Shown piece after piece: positions 42,276-50,797 of a stretch of 57,462 bases of DNA; within the stretch, counting starts at the first letter, position 1, and the number at the start of each line of letters is the position of its first letter. Below the pieces are notes generated by a model that saw nothing but the letters and a program-made list of their open reading frames with translations, ran no database searches and had not been told where the DNA came from. A program made the translations under genes and the position numbers. This stretch comes from Pseudomonas asplenii. GTDB taxonomy: Bacteria > Pseudomonadota > Gammaproteobacteria > Pseudomonadales > Pseudomonadaceae. The DNA is taken from the NCBI RefSeq assembly GCF_001293465.1, contig NZ_JSYZ01000025.1, forward strand, positions 26,152 through 83,613, read 5' to 3'.

Positions 42276-43604
42276 ATGAGCCACGTACTGCACCGAAGCT
42301 TCACCCAAACCTATCCCACCGCCGTTGCGGGCGACGGGCCGTACCTCATCGACAGCACTGGGCGCCGGTATCTGGATGCGAGTGGCGGTGCAGCGGTCTC
42401 GTGCCTGGGCCATAGCGATCCGCAGGTGATCGAGGCCGTCAGGCAGCAGATCGGGCAACTGGCCTATGCGCATACTTCGTTCTTCACCACCGAGGTGATG
42501 GAAGAGCTGGCGGATTTTCTGGTGGCCCGCGCGCCGGCCGGCCTGGAGTCGGTGTACTTCGTCTCGGGGGGCTCCGAAGCCATCGAGACCGCACTGAAGC
42601 TGGCCCGGCAGTACTTCGTGGAAATCGGCCAGCCAAGTCGCCGGCATGTCATTGCGCGCCGCCAGAGCTACCACGGCAACACGTTGGGCGCGTTGGCGGC
42701 AGGCGGCAATGAGTGGCGTCGCCGCCAATTCGAGCCGCTGCTGATCGACGTCAGCCATGTCAGCCCCTGCTACGCCTACCGCGAGCAGCGCAACGGCGAA
42801 ACTGCCGAACAGTTTGCCACTCGCCTTGCCCTCGAACTGGAGGCGGAAATCCTCCGCCTGGGGCCGGACAATGTCATGGCCTTCGTCGCCGAGCCGGTGG
42901 TGGGAGCCACCCTGGGTGCGGTCACGGCGGTCCCCGGGTACTTCCGGCAGATCCGGCAGGTGTGCGACCGCTACGGCGTGCTGCTGATCCTGGACGAAGT
43001 CATGTGCGGCATGGGGCGTACCGGCTCACTGTTCGCCGCCGAGCAGGAAGGTATCAGCGCCGATCTGATCACCATCGCCAAGGGGCTGGGGGCCGGCTAC
43101 CAGCCGATTGGCGCGACGCTGGTCAGTGCCCGGATACGCGACGCCATCGCGAACGGTTCCGGCTACTTCCAGCACGGGCACACCTACATCGGCCACGCTA
43201 CGGCATGCGCCGCGGCGCTGGCGGTGCAGAAGGCCATCGAGCAGCGCGGCCTGCTCAATCGGGTGATCGACAGGGGCAATGCATTGCAGGCTCGCCTGAT
43301 GGAAGTGCTGGGCAACCATGCCCATGTCGGCGATATCCGCGGACGCGGCCTGTTCCAGGGCCTTGAACTGGTGGCCGACCGGCAGGACAAGACCCCGTTC
43401 GCCCCCGAACTCAAGCTGCACGCACGCCTCAAGAAAGCCGCCATGAATGAAGGTTTGATGTGCTATCCGATGGGGGGCACGGTGGATGGCCAATACGGCG
43501 ACCATATCCTGCTGGCACCGCCGTTCATCATCGATGAACACCACATCGACGAGATCACCCACAAGCTGGCCCGCGCCATCGACGTGGCCATCAACGCACT
43601 CTGA
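42276..43604 (+). CDS. class III (omega-type) aminotransferase
   Basis: The 442-residue PLP enzyme has the class III pattern: GGAAVSCLGHSDPQVIEAV, FVSGGSEAIETALKLARQYF, the D-E pair in LLILDEVMCGMGRTG and the PLP Lys K269 in TIAKGLGAGYQPIGA. Class III enzymes transfer amino groups from omega-amines or beta-amino acids to pyruvate or 2-oxoglutarate. ATG at 42276 is preceded by TGGAGG. It is divergent from the amino acid importer/acylase operon and would act on the freed amine or amino acid. Confidence 0.9.
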   Translation: MSHVLHRSFTQTYPTAVAGDGPYLIDSTGRRYLDASGGAAVSCLGHSDPQVIEAVRQQIGQLAYAHTSFFTTEVMEELADFLVARAPAGLESVYFVSGGSEAIETALKLARQYFVEIGQPSRRHVIARRQSYHGNTLGALAAGGNEWRRRQFEPLLIDVSHVSPCYAYREQRNGETAEQFATRLALELEAEILRLGPDNVMAFVAEPVVGATLGAVTAVPGYFRQIRQVCDRYGVLLILDEVMCGMGRTGSLFAAEQEGISADLITIAKGLGAGYQPIGATLVSARIRDAIANGSGYFQHGHTYIGHATACAAALAVQKAIEQRGLLNRVIDRGNALQARLMEVLGNHAHVGDIRGRGLFQGLELVADRQDKTPFAPELKLHARLKKAAMNEGLMCYPMGGTVDGQYGDHILLAPPFIIDEHHIDEITHKLARAIDVAINAL

Positions 43605-43614
43605 CGGAGCCCCC

Positions 43615-44184
43615 ATGGAAATCAGATCCCGACTGACCCCGTTGCCAGCCGGCAACATGAGCGAAGATCAGCAGCGCGTACTCACCGACATCCTCAAGGG
43701 GCCGCGTGGCAACCTCGACGGGCCGTTCCTGGCGTGGATCCACAGCCCTGCGCTGGCCGATCACGCCCAGCGCCTGGGAGCGTTCTGCCGGTACGGCACG
43801 CGCCTTGAGCTGCGCCTGACCGAACTGGCGATATTGACCACTGCCGCCTGGTGGCGCTCCCAGGCCGAGTGGCAGATCCACGAGCCCATCGCCAGGTCCG
43901 CCGGCTTGTCCGGGGCGATCATCAATGCCTTGAGGGCACAGCAGGCCCCCTTGTTCGAGGCGGCAGACGAACAATGCGTCTACGACATCGGCCAATCGCT
44001 CCACGAGACCCGGCGCGTGCCAGCCGACCTCTATGAACAGGGCGTGGCGCTGTTCGGCGAGCCGGGACTGGTCGAACTGATCGGTGTGTATGGCTACTAC
44101 ACGCTGGTGGCGATGACGCTCAACGTGTTTGAAGTCCGGCGTGACCCGAACGTGCCGTTGCCGTTTGACGAGTCGCTTGGCTGA
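43615..44184 (+). CDS. carboxymuconolactone decarboxylase-family protein without CxxC
   Basis: The 189-residue helical protein has the CMD-type motif LTELAILTTAAWWRSQAEWQ followed by IHEPIARSAGL, with the conserved His but no CxxC, so it is not a peroxidase of the AhpD type. The role could be decarboxylation or an unrelated function. ATG at 43615 follows the aminotransferase stop by 10 bases with CGGAG between them. It completes the divergent operon, which is ended by the hairpin at 44272. Confidence 0.83.
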   Translation: MEIRSRLTPLPAGNMSEDQQRVLTDILKGPRGNLDGPFLAWIHSPALADHAQRLGAFCRYGTRLELRLTELAILTTAAWWRSQAEWQIHEPIARSAGLSGAIINALRAQQAPLFEAADEQCVYDIGQSLHETRRVPADLYEQGVALFGEPGLVELIGVYGYYTLVAMTLNVFEVRRDPNVPLPFDESLG

Positions 44185-44271
44185 TGTGCCCGCCTGTTGA
44201 TTGCGGTTCCACGACTTGTTTCGCCGGCGTCATCGAGGGTTTCCTGAAGCGCCGCAACCCTTGATCCCCAT

Positions 44272-44296
44272 GGCGGCTCCCCGGCACGGAGCCGCC
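44272..44296. terminator. terminator after the aminotransferase operon
   Basis: GGCGGCTCC, a seven-base loop and GGAGCCGCC make a perfect 9-bp stem 87 bases after the stop, followed by TTCCA. Confidence 0.65.
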
Positions 44297-44597
44297 TTCC
44301 AGGCACCGTGCAACCGTCACACTTTCGTCATCACAGATGCCCTCTGCTGGAAAGGCGACCCCGCGCTCGTTGTTGTGCGAGGAACTGCCTGAGATAGCGA
44401 TAGGTCGCCCCAAACGGTGCCGCTGCCTGAGTGCACCCTCACCTTCAGACCGAATGATATATCGAGCAAGGGTCCATGTTCTTCCCGCGTGCCAAGTTAC
44501 GCCGGGACATAGCCTCCAAGTGGATAGGCTTTCATAGGGTTTGACTGACTAGTCACTATTGACTATACCGTCTCCCAGGGACGGAACCCGGTCATCG

Positions 44598-44617
44598 ACG
44601 ATCTCAGGAGAGATCGT
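44598..44617. other. 8-bp hairpin in the intergenic region
   Basis: ACGATCTC, AGGA loop, GAGATCGT form a perfect stem about 75 bases before the hypothetical membrane protein gene. The loop AGGA could act as a purine-rich binding site for an RNA-binding protein such as RsmA, which prefers GGA in loops; this is inference. Confidence 0.4.
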
Positions 44618-44690
44618 TGCGAGTTGAAGTCATTCCCGCCCCTTCTGGTACAGCAGTACGCGAAAGGAAGCCGGGTCAATTCGCGTTGTC

Positions 44691-45278
44691 ATGGAAGGAC
44701 AAAACGCCTTGAGCATTCTCGATAGCAGCATCAAACCGTCCGCAGAAGACCAGGCCGACCGTTTCACCGCACGCCATCTCGGCGACTGGCTGGTGTTCTG
44801 CCTGATTCTCTACATCAGCAGTGAACTGGACCGCCTCCTGGGGCTCTGGCTGCTCCTGATCCCCCTGCTCGCTGCACCCGCGCTGGTCGCATCCGGCAGT
44901 TTCATCGTAGGGTTCGCGGCCAATCTCTGGACGCGCCGCTGGAAACGCCTGGTGTCAGTCGTCGTAGCCCCCGTCATTACCGTCGGCCTGCTGACGGCCT
45001 CGTACCACTATGGCGTGGATGCCGGCTGGGTGAGCTTTCAGTTGAAGCGGCATGTCTACCTGGAAACGATTCGCAGCCTGCCGCAGTCGTCGGCCAAGTA
45101 CCATGAGTGGAGTTGGGGCTCAACGGGTGGCGATGTCGGCACGAACGTGGCCTATACCCTCGTCTATGACGAAACGGACAAGCCACTGACCCAGCCCAGG
45201 AACGACAGGCAATGGCAGGATAATGCGTCGGTGCAGCCCTACGGGCATCACTTTTTCCTGGTGACCGAGCTGCGTTGA
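44691..45278 (+). CDS. hypothetical membrane protein
   Basis: The 195-residue protein has two to three hydrophobic segments (WLVFCLILYI, LWLLLIPLLAAPALVASGSF, SVVVAPVITVGLLTASYHYG) and a hydrophilic C-terminal half with EWSWGSTGGDVGTNVAYTLV. I recognise no family. ATG at 44691 or TTG at 44709 may be the start; GGAAGGAC fits the latter better. It is convergent with the nucleotidyltransferase-like gene. Confidence 0.6.
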   Translation: MEGQNALSILDSSIKPSAEDQADRFTARHLGDWLVFCLILYISSELDRLLGLWLLLIPLLAAPALVASGSFIVGFAANLWTRRWKRLVSVVVAPVITVGLLTASYHYGVDAGWVSFQLKRHVYLETIRSLPQSSAKYHEWSWGSTGGDVGTNVAYTLVYDETDKPLTQPRNDRQWQDNASVQPYGHHFFLVTELR

Positions 45279-45284
45279 GGATCG

Positions 45285-45851
45285 CTACGACCCGGTCGGG
45301 ATGATCCTCAACCAGGGCCATCGAGCCTGATAGCTTCTTGCTTTGGGCTCGAACAGGTTCGGATCAGGGTATTCGGGGTTGATACGCAGAATGCCCTGCT
45401 CCACGTCAGCCAGCCCATACGGCGCATAGACTTCCCCCGAGGCGACATCCAACCCGATGCACGTCCCGGCAATCAGGTAGCGGTCGATCCCCTCCCGGGT
45501 CGAATGCAGTTGGGAGTAGGAGCGGCCAAACCGCTCCTCGTACCAAAGATGGACGCGGGCCTGGTTCCTCACCTCGATATTGACCCCGAGATCCTGGAAC
45601 AGTCGCTCGACCGAGCGGATAACCGCATCCTCGGCTTCCCAGGACAGGTCCTCATCAAAGTAGAAAACGTCGTAGTCCTTTATCCCCCAGTCTGCCGGCA
45701 GTTTCGCCTGGTGATTCCACACGGCCTGGAACAGGCAGCCTGCGGTGAGCATGCACTGGTTCAGGCCCAGCGAAGGCAGGCGTGCGGTGATTTGAGCGTT
45801 GGCCGGATTGAGCATCGCCAGGCTGATCAGGCGTTCGACAGTCAATGTCAT
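45285..45851 (-). CDS. nucleotidyltransferase-like protein (NTP_transf_6 / COG3575 type)
   Basis: The 188-residue protein has the family pattern LTAGCLFQAVWNH, then DYDVFYFDEDLSWEAEDAVI with the acidic D-x-D/E site and RARVHLWYEERFGR-like segment (here QARVHLWYEERFG). The family is assigned the nucleotidyltransferase fold but no substrate is established. The gene is probably independent. Confidence 0.78.
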   Translation of the reverse strand: MTLTVERLISLAMLNPANAQITARLPSLGLNQCMLTAGCLFQAVWNHQAKLPADWGIKDYDVFYFDEDLSWEAEDAVIRSVERLFQDLGVNIEVRNQARVHLWYEERFGRSYSQLHSTREGIDRYLIAGTCIGLDVASGEVYAPYGLADVEQGILRINPEYPDPNLFEPKARSYQARWPWLRIIPTGS

Positions 45852-45930
45852 ATGGGAGTCCTCTGGGATCTGCTGCTCGCCGTGCTGTGGCGCTGGTGCC
45901 CAGCGGCCCCGAACACGGGTTCATCCTGGC

Positions 45931-46224
45931 TCAGGGGCGTGTCACGCAAACGCGATACCTGATCCATCGATCGAATTCATCCTCCGGGTCCTGGTGAGTT
46001 TCAAGCACCTCCAGGAACCCGCAACGCTCAAGCCCCGTCAGGTCCTCAAGCGTCCACCCTGCGGGGAAATCGCTGGAAACATCCTTGCCCTGATGCTCGA
46101 TCCAGTGGAAAGCCCCGAAAGGCAGGTAGCCCAGCCACTCCGACTTGTAGGTGATCTCGTCCACTGCGCTGGCTGCCACCAACGCCTTGATCCTGTCCTG
46201 GATGCTGCCCTGCCTATCACTCAT
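45931..46224 (-). CDS. hypothetical small acidic protein
   Basis: The 97-residue protein has no signal peptide or membrane segment and reads ASAVDEITYKSEWLGYLPFG and LEVLETHQDPEDEFDRW. I recognise no domain. The ATG overlaps the stop of the DUF998 gene upstream by four bases, so the two are co-translated. Confidence 0.6.
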   Translation of the reverse strand: MSDRQGSIQDRIKALVAASAVDEITYKSEWLGYLPFGAFHWIEHQGKDVSSDFPAGWTLEDLTGLERCGFLEVLETHQDPEDEFDRWIRYRVCVTRP

Positions 46225-46853
46225 TCTGCTCTCGCTGTTCCACGCAAGGCCAATACTGCCAGCACTGCGACCCAGATCACCGACACCCCATAGTTGAGTC
46301 GCTGGTACAGGCCAAACAGGTGCCCCTCGGCGAAGGCCTTGGCCATCATCGCCACGGTAACGATCGACAGGATGACACAGATTGCCGAAAACACGCCGAA
46401 GCCGGATGACGACAGCAGTCGCTTGCCGAGGAACACCCAGAACAATGCCGCCAGCGTCAGCGAAACGAACATCACCAGCCCCGACAGGTTGTGGATCTGT
46501 TGCGAGAGCGATGGCTGGGCAGGCACGCAGCCCTGGTCACAGGAGAAGTAGCCGGTGGCCAGGCTCGCCAGGCCATGCACGAAGATCAGCGCCGCACTGA
46601 GCAGCGCCAGCCGCGAGTCCCTGAAACGTCTGGCCAGCCCCCAGGCAAAGAGCATGAACCACAGCCCCAACGGGAAGTTGTTCACCCAGGCCGAGAAGCT
46701 GTGGGTGGGTGCCCCCTCGGCGCCCAATTGACTCATGGCCAGTTCCAGATGGCTGTAGCCCGGATAGGCGAGCGCAGTCAGGGTAACCCCCAGGAACAGC
46801 CAGAACGGAATCAGTACGCCCAATCCCAGCAAGGCACGATCGGTGGTTTTCAC
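46221..46853 (-). CDS. DUF998 family membrane protein
   Basis: The 210-residue protein has six membrane segments and the DUF998 pattern, LTALAYPGYSHLELAMSQLG near the N-terminus and GYFSCDQGCVPAQPSLSQQI in the middle. The function is unknown. It begins a two-gene unit with the small hypothetical gene and is divergent from the GcvA-like regulator. Confidence 0.78.
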   Translation of the reverse strand: MKTTDRALLGLGVLIPFWLFLGVTLTALAYPGYSHLELAMSQLGAEGAPTHSFSAWVNNFPLGLWFMLFAWGLARRFRDSRLALLSAALIFVHGLASLATGYFSCDQGCVPAQPSLSQQIHNLSGLVMFVSLTLAALFWVFLGKRLLSSSGFGVFSAICVILSIVTVAMMAKAFAEGHLFGLYQRLNYGVSVIWVAVLAVLALRGTARAE

Positions 46854-46991
46854 GGTATGGCGCTCCCTTGTCTTGTAATGATCAGTCCGCGCTCCATGCT
46901 AGGGAACAGCCCTCTCATGCGTTACCGATTTTTTTGCAAGGCAGCTTGCGCATGCGTCATGATGCCGCCCCCGCCCCATGGATGGCCCTCA

Positions 46992-47870
46992 ATGACTCGA
47001 CGCCTGCCGAGCACCTCCGCGCTGCTCGCCCTGGAAGCCGCCGCTCGCCACCAGAGCTTCGCCAAGGCCGCACAGGAACTGGCACTGAGCGAAGGTGCGA
47101 TCAGCCGCCAGATCGCCAAGCTGGAGGAGTTCATCGGGGTAAGGCTGTTCCATCGCGTGGGCAACCGCGTCGAACTGTCCGCTCCCGGCGCCAGCTATGC
47201 GGCACGCATGCGCACGGCGCTGGCCGACATCGAACGCCATACCCGCCAGTTGATGAGCGACACGCAAGGCATGACCTCACTGGAAATCGGCGTGATCCCG
47301 ACCCTCGCCAGCCGCTGGCTGATCCCCAGGCTCGCGCGGTTTCGGGAGCGTCACCCGGACATCGAAGTCAATCTGCGCGAAAGGACGCAGCCTTTCTCTC
47401 TTGAGGAAAGCGACCTGCATGCGGCCATCAACTACGAGCACCCGACCTGGCAGCCGATGAAGGTGCAGTCGCTGTTCGAGGAACCCGTGGTCGCGGTCTG
47501 CCATCCACGCCTGGCCGACAGCGTGGCGCACAACATGCCGCTGCTGCACAAGCATAAAAGCCCCTACGGTTGGGACCGCTACGCGCAGCTCGCCAACCTG
47601 CAACTGCCCGGCATTTCGGCAGGCCCTACCTATGATCGCTACGCGCTGCTGATTGAAGCGGCCAAGGCCGGCATCGGCATGGCCCTGGTGCCGCGGCTTT
47701 ATGTCGAGCAGGAATTGAAGGAAGGCCGGCTCAGTGCGCCATGGCCAACGTTCACCCAGTTGAGCGAACGTTATGTGCTGGTCACCCGACCTGCAGCGCA
47801 GCGCCCGCCGGCGCTGGAGAAGTTCGAACGCTGGCTGATCGAGGAAGGCGCCAGTCACCTTCCCGCGTGA
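46992..47870 (+). CDS. LysR-family regulator, GcvA-like
   Basis: The 292-residue protein begins RRLPSTSALLALEAAARHQS, the typical GcvA/AmpR-group start, with HTH AAQELALSEGAISRQIAKLE and the effector domain after residue 90. ATG at 46992 is chosen because the HTH starts at the usual position. It is convergent with the TauE gene, whose stop is one base away, and divergent from the DUF998 unit. Targets are unknown. Confidence 0.87.
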   Translation: MTRRLPSTSALLALEAAARHQSFAKAAQELALSEGAISRQIAKLEEFIGVRLFHRVGNRVELSAPGASYAARMRTALADIERHTRQLMSDTQGMTSLEIGVIPTLASRWLIPRLARFRERHPDIEVNLRERTQPFSLEESDLHAAINYEHPTWQPMKVQSLFEEPVVAVCHPRLADSVAHNMPLLHKHKSPYGWDRYAQLANLQLPGISAGPTYDRYALLIEAAKAGIGMALVPRLYVEQELKEGRLSAPWPTFTQLSERYVLVTRPAAQRPPALEKFERWLIEEGASHLPA

Positions 47871-48656
47871 TCAGAACACCAGCTTGTAGCCGATGGTGAA
47901 CAGCATCAACGCCAGGAACGGCCGCAGGAATCCGTCGGCCACCCGTCCGGCCAGATGACTGCCAAGGTAGATCCCGGGCAACGAGCCCATCAACAGGAAG
48001 CCCAGCAGTTCCCAGTTCATGTTGCCCATGCCCGCATGCCCCAGGCCCGCCACCAGCGTCAGTGGCACCGCATGGGCGATCTCGGTGCCGACCAGGCGCC
48101 GGGTCGGCAGGAACGGATAGAGGATGAACAACGCCACCGTGCCCAGGGCCCCGGCGCCGATGGAGGTCAGCGCCACCATGGTGCCCAGGACCAGGCCGGT
48201 CAGCACGGTCAGGCCGTTCAGCTTGGGCGCGCTGATTCGCGAGTGGTCGACGCCGCGCTGGTGGGCGAACCTCAGCAAGGCCTTCTTGAACAGCACCGCC
48301 AGCGCCGTCAGCAACAGCACCACGCCGAGCGCCTGCTTGATGATGCGGTTCAGTTCATCGGGCGCCTCGTTCAGGCTGCTGAGAAACCACAGGGTCAGCA
48401 ACACTGCCGGCACGCTACCGAGGGTCAGCCAGCCGGTGATCTTCCAGTCGATATTGTCGTTGCGCTTGTGCACCAGCACGCCACCGGACTTGGTGATGGC
48501 CGCATAGAGCAAGTCCGTACCCACGGCGGTTGCCGGGTTGATACCGAACCACAACAGAATCGGCGTCATCAGCGAGCCGCCACCGACGCCCGTCATCCCT
48601 ACGATAAAGCCGACCACCAAGCCTGCTACGACAAAACCGAAATTACCGACATCCAT
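47871..48656 (-). CDS. TauE/SafE-family sulfite or sulfonate exporter
   Basis: The 261-residue protein has about eight membrane segments and the two internal repeats of the TauE/SafE family: FIVGMTGVGGGSLMTPILLW at the start and LVALTSIGAGALGTVALFIL in the second half. It exports sulfite, sulfoacetate or other organic anions. The ATG at 48654-48656 gives the usual N-terminus; an upstream in-frame Met (48698) is also possible. Confidence 0.86.
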   Translation of the reverse strand: MDVGNFGFVVAGLVVGFIVGMTGVGGGSLMTPILLWFGINPATAVGTDLLYAAITKSGGVLVHKRNDNIDWKITGWLTLGSVPAVLLTLWFLSSLNEAPDELNRIIKQALGVVLLLTALAVLFKKALLRFAHQRGVDHSRISAPKLNGLTVLTGLVLGTMVALTSIGAGALGTVALFILYPFLPTRRLVGTEIAHAVPLTLVAGLGHAGMGNMNWELLGFLLMGSLPGIYLGSHLAGRVADGFLRPFLALMLFTIGYKLVF

Positions 48657-48870
48657 TAGCAAACCCTGGGCGAGACGACCAAAACAGGCGCGCAGCATAG
48701 CGGTTAATCTTATGACCGTTTATAAAAATAAAATCTATCGTTATAACCATATCAATGATCGGGCTGATGCTTTTTCTGTTTCAGCAGAGGGATTTGCCTC
48801 CTTGAGAACACCTCATAACCCCAGGGGGAACCGGGAGGAAACCCCGAACAGCAAGGGGTCAGTACTGTGA

Positions 48871-49266
48871 TCAGCGCCCCGGCTGCCACTGCGGATACTG
48901 CACCAGCCCTTCGTACCGCAACCACGGCACATCATGGGACACCCAGATGTGCTGCTCGGGGATCACCCCCGGGTCCTCGTCCAACGTCGCCACTCGCACG
49001 ATCACCACCGGCATGTTCAGCCGCTCGGCCATCAGGTGCGAGCCACAGCGCGAACAGAAATGCCGCAGCTTGCCAGGTGACGACTCATAGGCCGTCAGCG
49101 CGTCCCGCCCCGTCTTCCAGCGAAAGTGTTCACGCTTGACGCCGGCCGTGCTGGCAAACGCTGCCGCGTGGGTCTTGCGGCAGGTCTGGCAATGGCAATG
49201 CCCGATCGGCATGTCGAGCGCATCGACTTCATAGGTGACCGTTCCACACGCACAACTGCCCTTCAT
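48871..49266 (-). CDS. GFA-family (glutathione-dependent formaldehyde-activating-like) zinc protein
   Basis: The 131-residue protein has the GFA zinc motifs: CACGTVTYEV at the start, GHCHCQTCRK near residue 25, and FCSRCGSHL near residue 70. The fold binds zinc through these cysteines. Real glutathione-formaldehyde activity is uncertain for most members. No operon partner is evident; about 214 bases lie between it and the TauE gene. Confidence 0.87.
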   Translation of the reverse strand: MKGSCACGTVTYEVDALDMPIGHCHCQTCRKTHAAAFASTAGVKREHFRWKTGRDALTAYESSPGKLRHFCSRCGSHLMAERLNMPVVIVRVATLDEDPGVIPEQHIWVSHDVPWLRYEGLVQYPQWQPGR

Positions 49267-49341
49267 ATCGGCTCCCGGCTCATGGCTGATTCGAGGGCAT
49301 CCTACACCGCTGCCGCAGCAGGCGTCAGGTCGCGCGAGACA

Positions 49342-50115
49342 TCAATCCCGGCGCACGCAGCAATAGGCCTCGGTGCGATAGGGAAAGGCAACGGTTTCCT
49401 GGCCACGCAAGGCCGGATGGGTCTGAATCAGCTGTTGAAGCTGATCGGCGACAGCGGCCTTTTCCGCCGGCGCTAACGCCGCGATGAAACTGACCGACAG
49501 GAATCGATCGATGATCACCTCCCGGGGCGTCCCCACATGGCTGTACTCGAAACGGCTCAGTTGCGGCGCCGAGAAGTAGCGACTGTCGTTGAAGGGCAAG
49601 CGCCAGGCACCGGTATGAAAACGCGGCGTGTCACCCTCGTAGGGCGTGATGATCCGGGTGATCTGCGCCACCCAGTCCACCGATTCGTCGCGCACGTTCC
49701 ACACCAGCCCCAACCGACCGCCGGGCCTGAGTACCCGATGGATCTCGGCCAGCGATGATTCATGGGCAAACCAGTGAAAGGCCTGGGCACAGGTCAGCGC
49801 ATCCGCGCTGCCGGCGTCCAGCGGCATGGCGTCGGCGGTGCCCGACAGCGCGCGCACCTGCGGCAGGCGCGCCAACAGCTCGGCGCGCATGGCCTCCACC
49901 GGTTCGACCGCGGTCACCATGGCCCCGGTCTGACTGAGCAGGCGGGTGAACTTGCCGGTGCCGGCGCCCAGATCGATTACCCGGGCAGTGGGGACGGCGC
50001 CCAGGGTGTCACGCAACCATGGCAGCAACTCGGCGGGATAGTCAGGGCGCCCCTGGGCGTAGGTCTTGGCTTCGGCGCTGAAGCCGACTTGTGCAGCCTG
50101 GTGAACACCCGACAT
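49342..50115 (-). CDS. class I SAM-dependent methyltransferase
   Basis: The 257-residue protein has the methyltransferase 11 motifs: RVIDLGAGTGKFTRLLSQTG (about residues 39-58), VTAVEPVEAMRAEL, DALTCAQAFHWFAHESSLAE and LRPGGRLGLVWNVRDESVDW. This group resembles ubiquinone/menaquinone-like or S-methyltransferases of unknown substrate. It stands alone. Confidence 0.88.
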   Translation of the reverse strand: MSGVHQAAQVGFSAEAKTYAQGRPDYPAELLPWLRDTLGAVPTARVIDLGAGTGKFTRLLSQTGAMVTAVEPVEAMRAELLARLPQVRALSGTADAMPLDAGSADALTCAQAFHWFAHESSLAEIHRVLRPGGRLGLVWNVRDESVDWVAQITRIITPYEGDTPRFHTGAWRLPFNDSRYFSAPQLSRFEYSHVGTPREVIIDRFLSVSFIAALAPAEKAAVADQLQQLIQTHPALRGQETVAFPYRTEAYCCVRRD

Positions 50116-50158
50116 ACCAGCGATCTCCGTAGGTCAATCCTGCAGGATACTACCCGAA

Positions 50159-50728
50159 TCAGTCATCCAGATCCTTGGGCGCGGCAGGCGCCTTGCCCGG
50201 TTTTTCCGCCTTGCCGGGCTTGCCGCCCTTCTCCGGCTTGGCTTCGGCGGCGGCCGGGGCTGGCGCGGGTGTCGGCGCGACGGTAGCTTTCTCGGCAGCC
50301 GGCAAGTCATCGACCGCCTTGAACACCTCGGCGATCGGCAACGGCCCGTCATGCTCGAGGGTCTTCTGCTGGCCGTCCTTGCCCACCAGAATCACCGTGG
50401 ACTTGCCTTCCGGTGTGACGCCCAGCTTCAGTCCACGGATCAGCGCCATGGTGGTCGGCTGCTCCATGTATTTGTCGGCGCGCTTGCCCACCGTCTGGGC
50501 CACTTCGTACAGCACCAGTTGACGCTCGTCGAACGCCTTGCGGTTGGCCGGCTCGTCAAGGGCCTTCTTCAGCCCGACCAGGGTCGGGTCCGCGGTGCTC
50601 GGTGCAATCACCACCAGTGCGCGGGATTTTCCGAAGTCCTGGGCCAACGGAGAGTCGACATCGGCGGCCAGCAACGGGCCGGACGCGAAGATCGACAGGG
50701 CGGCGAGGGTCAAAGACCGGACGAACAT
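50159..50728 (-). CDS. DUF4174 domain periplasmic protein
   Basis: The 189-residue protein has a signal peptide ending GPLLAAD, a DUF4174 core (about residues 25-135: FGKSRALVVIAPSTADPTL, STVILVGKDGQQKTLEHDGP, with FKAVDDLP at its end), and a Lys/Pro/Ala/Gly-rich tail of about 50 residues (GGKPGKAEKPGKAP). DUF4174 is thioredoxin-like in outline, without a CxxC here. ATG at 50726-50728 is chosen because the signal peptide starts there. Confidence 0.82.
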   Translation of the reverse strand: MFVRSLTLAALSIFASGPLLAADVDSPLAQDFGKSRALVVIAPSTADPTLVGLKKALDEPANRKAFDERQLVLYEVAQTVGKRADKYMEQPTTMALIRGLKLGVTPEGKSTVILVGKDGQQKTLEHDGPLPIAEVFKAVDDLPAAEKATVAPTPAPAPAAAEAKPEKGGKPGKAEKPGKAPAAPKDLDD

Positions 50729-50797
50729 ACACACCTCCTTTGAATATTCATGGGGTAATGATTGCGCATCGTAGGAAAAGATCCACACAGGGCCGAG

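Larger units (their letters stand above)
44185..44690. other. 506-base intergenic region with hairpins
   Basis: No frame looks coding. It holds the terminator at 44272-44296, an AT-richer segment near 44440-44575 with the palindrome GACTAGTC, a second hairpin at 44598-44617, and GAAAGGAAG near 44665. A promoter for the downstream membrane protein and possibly an untranslated leader or small RNA could be here. Confidence 0.45.
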
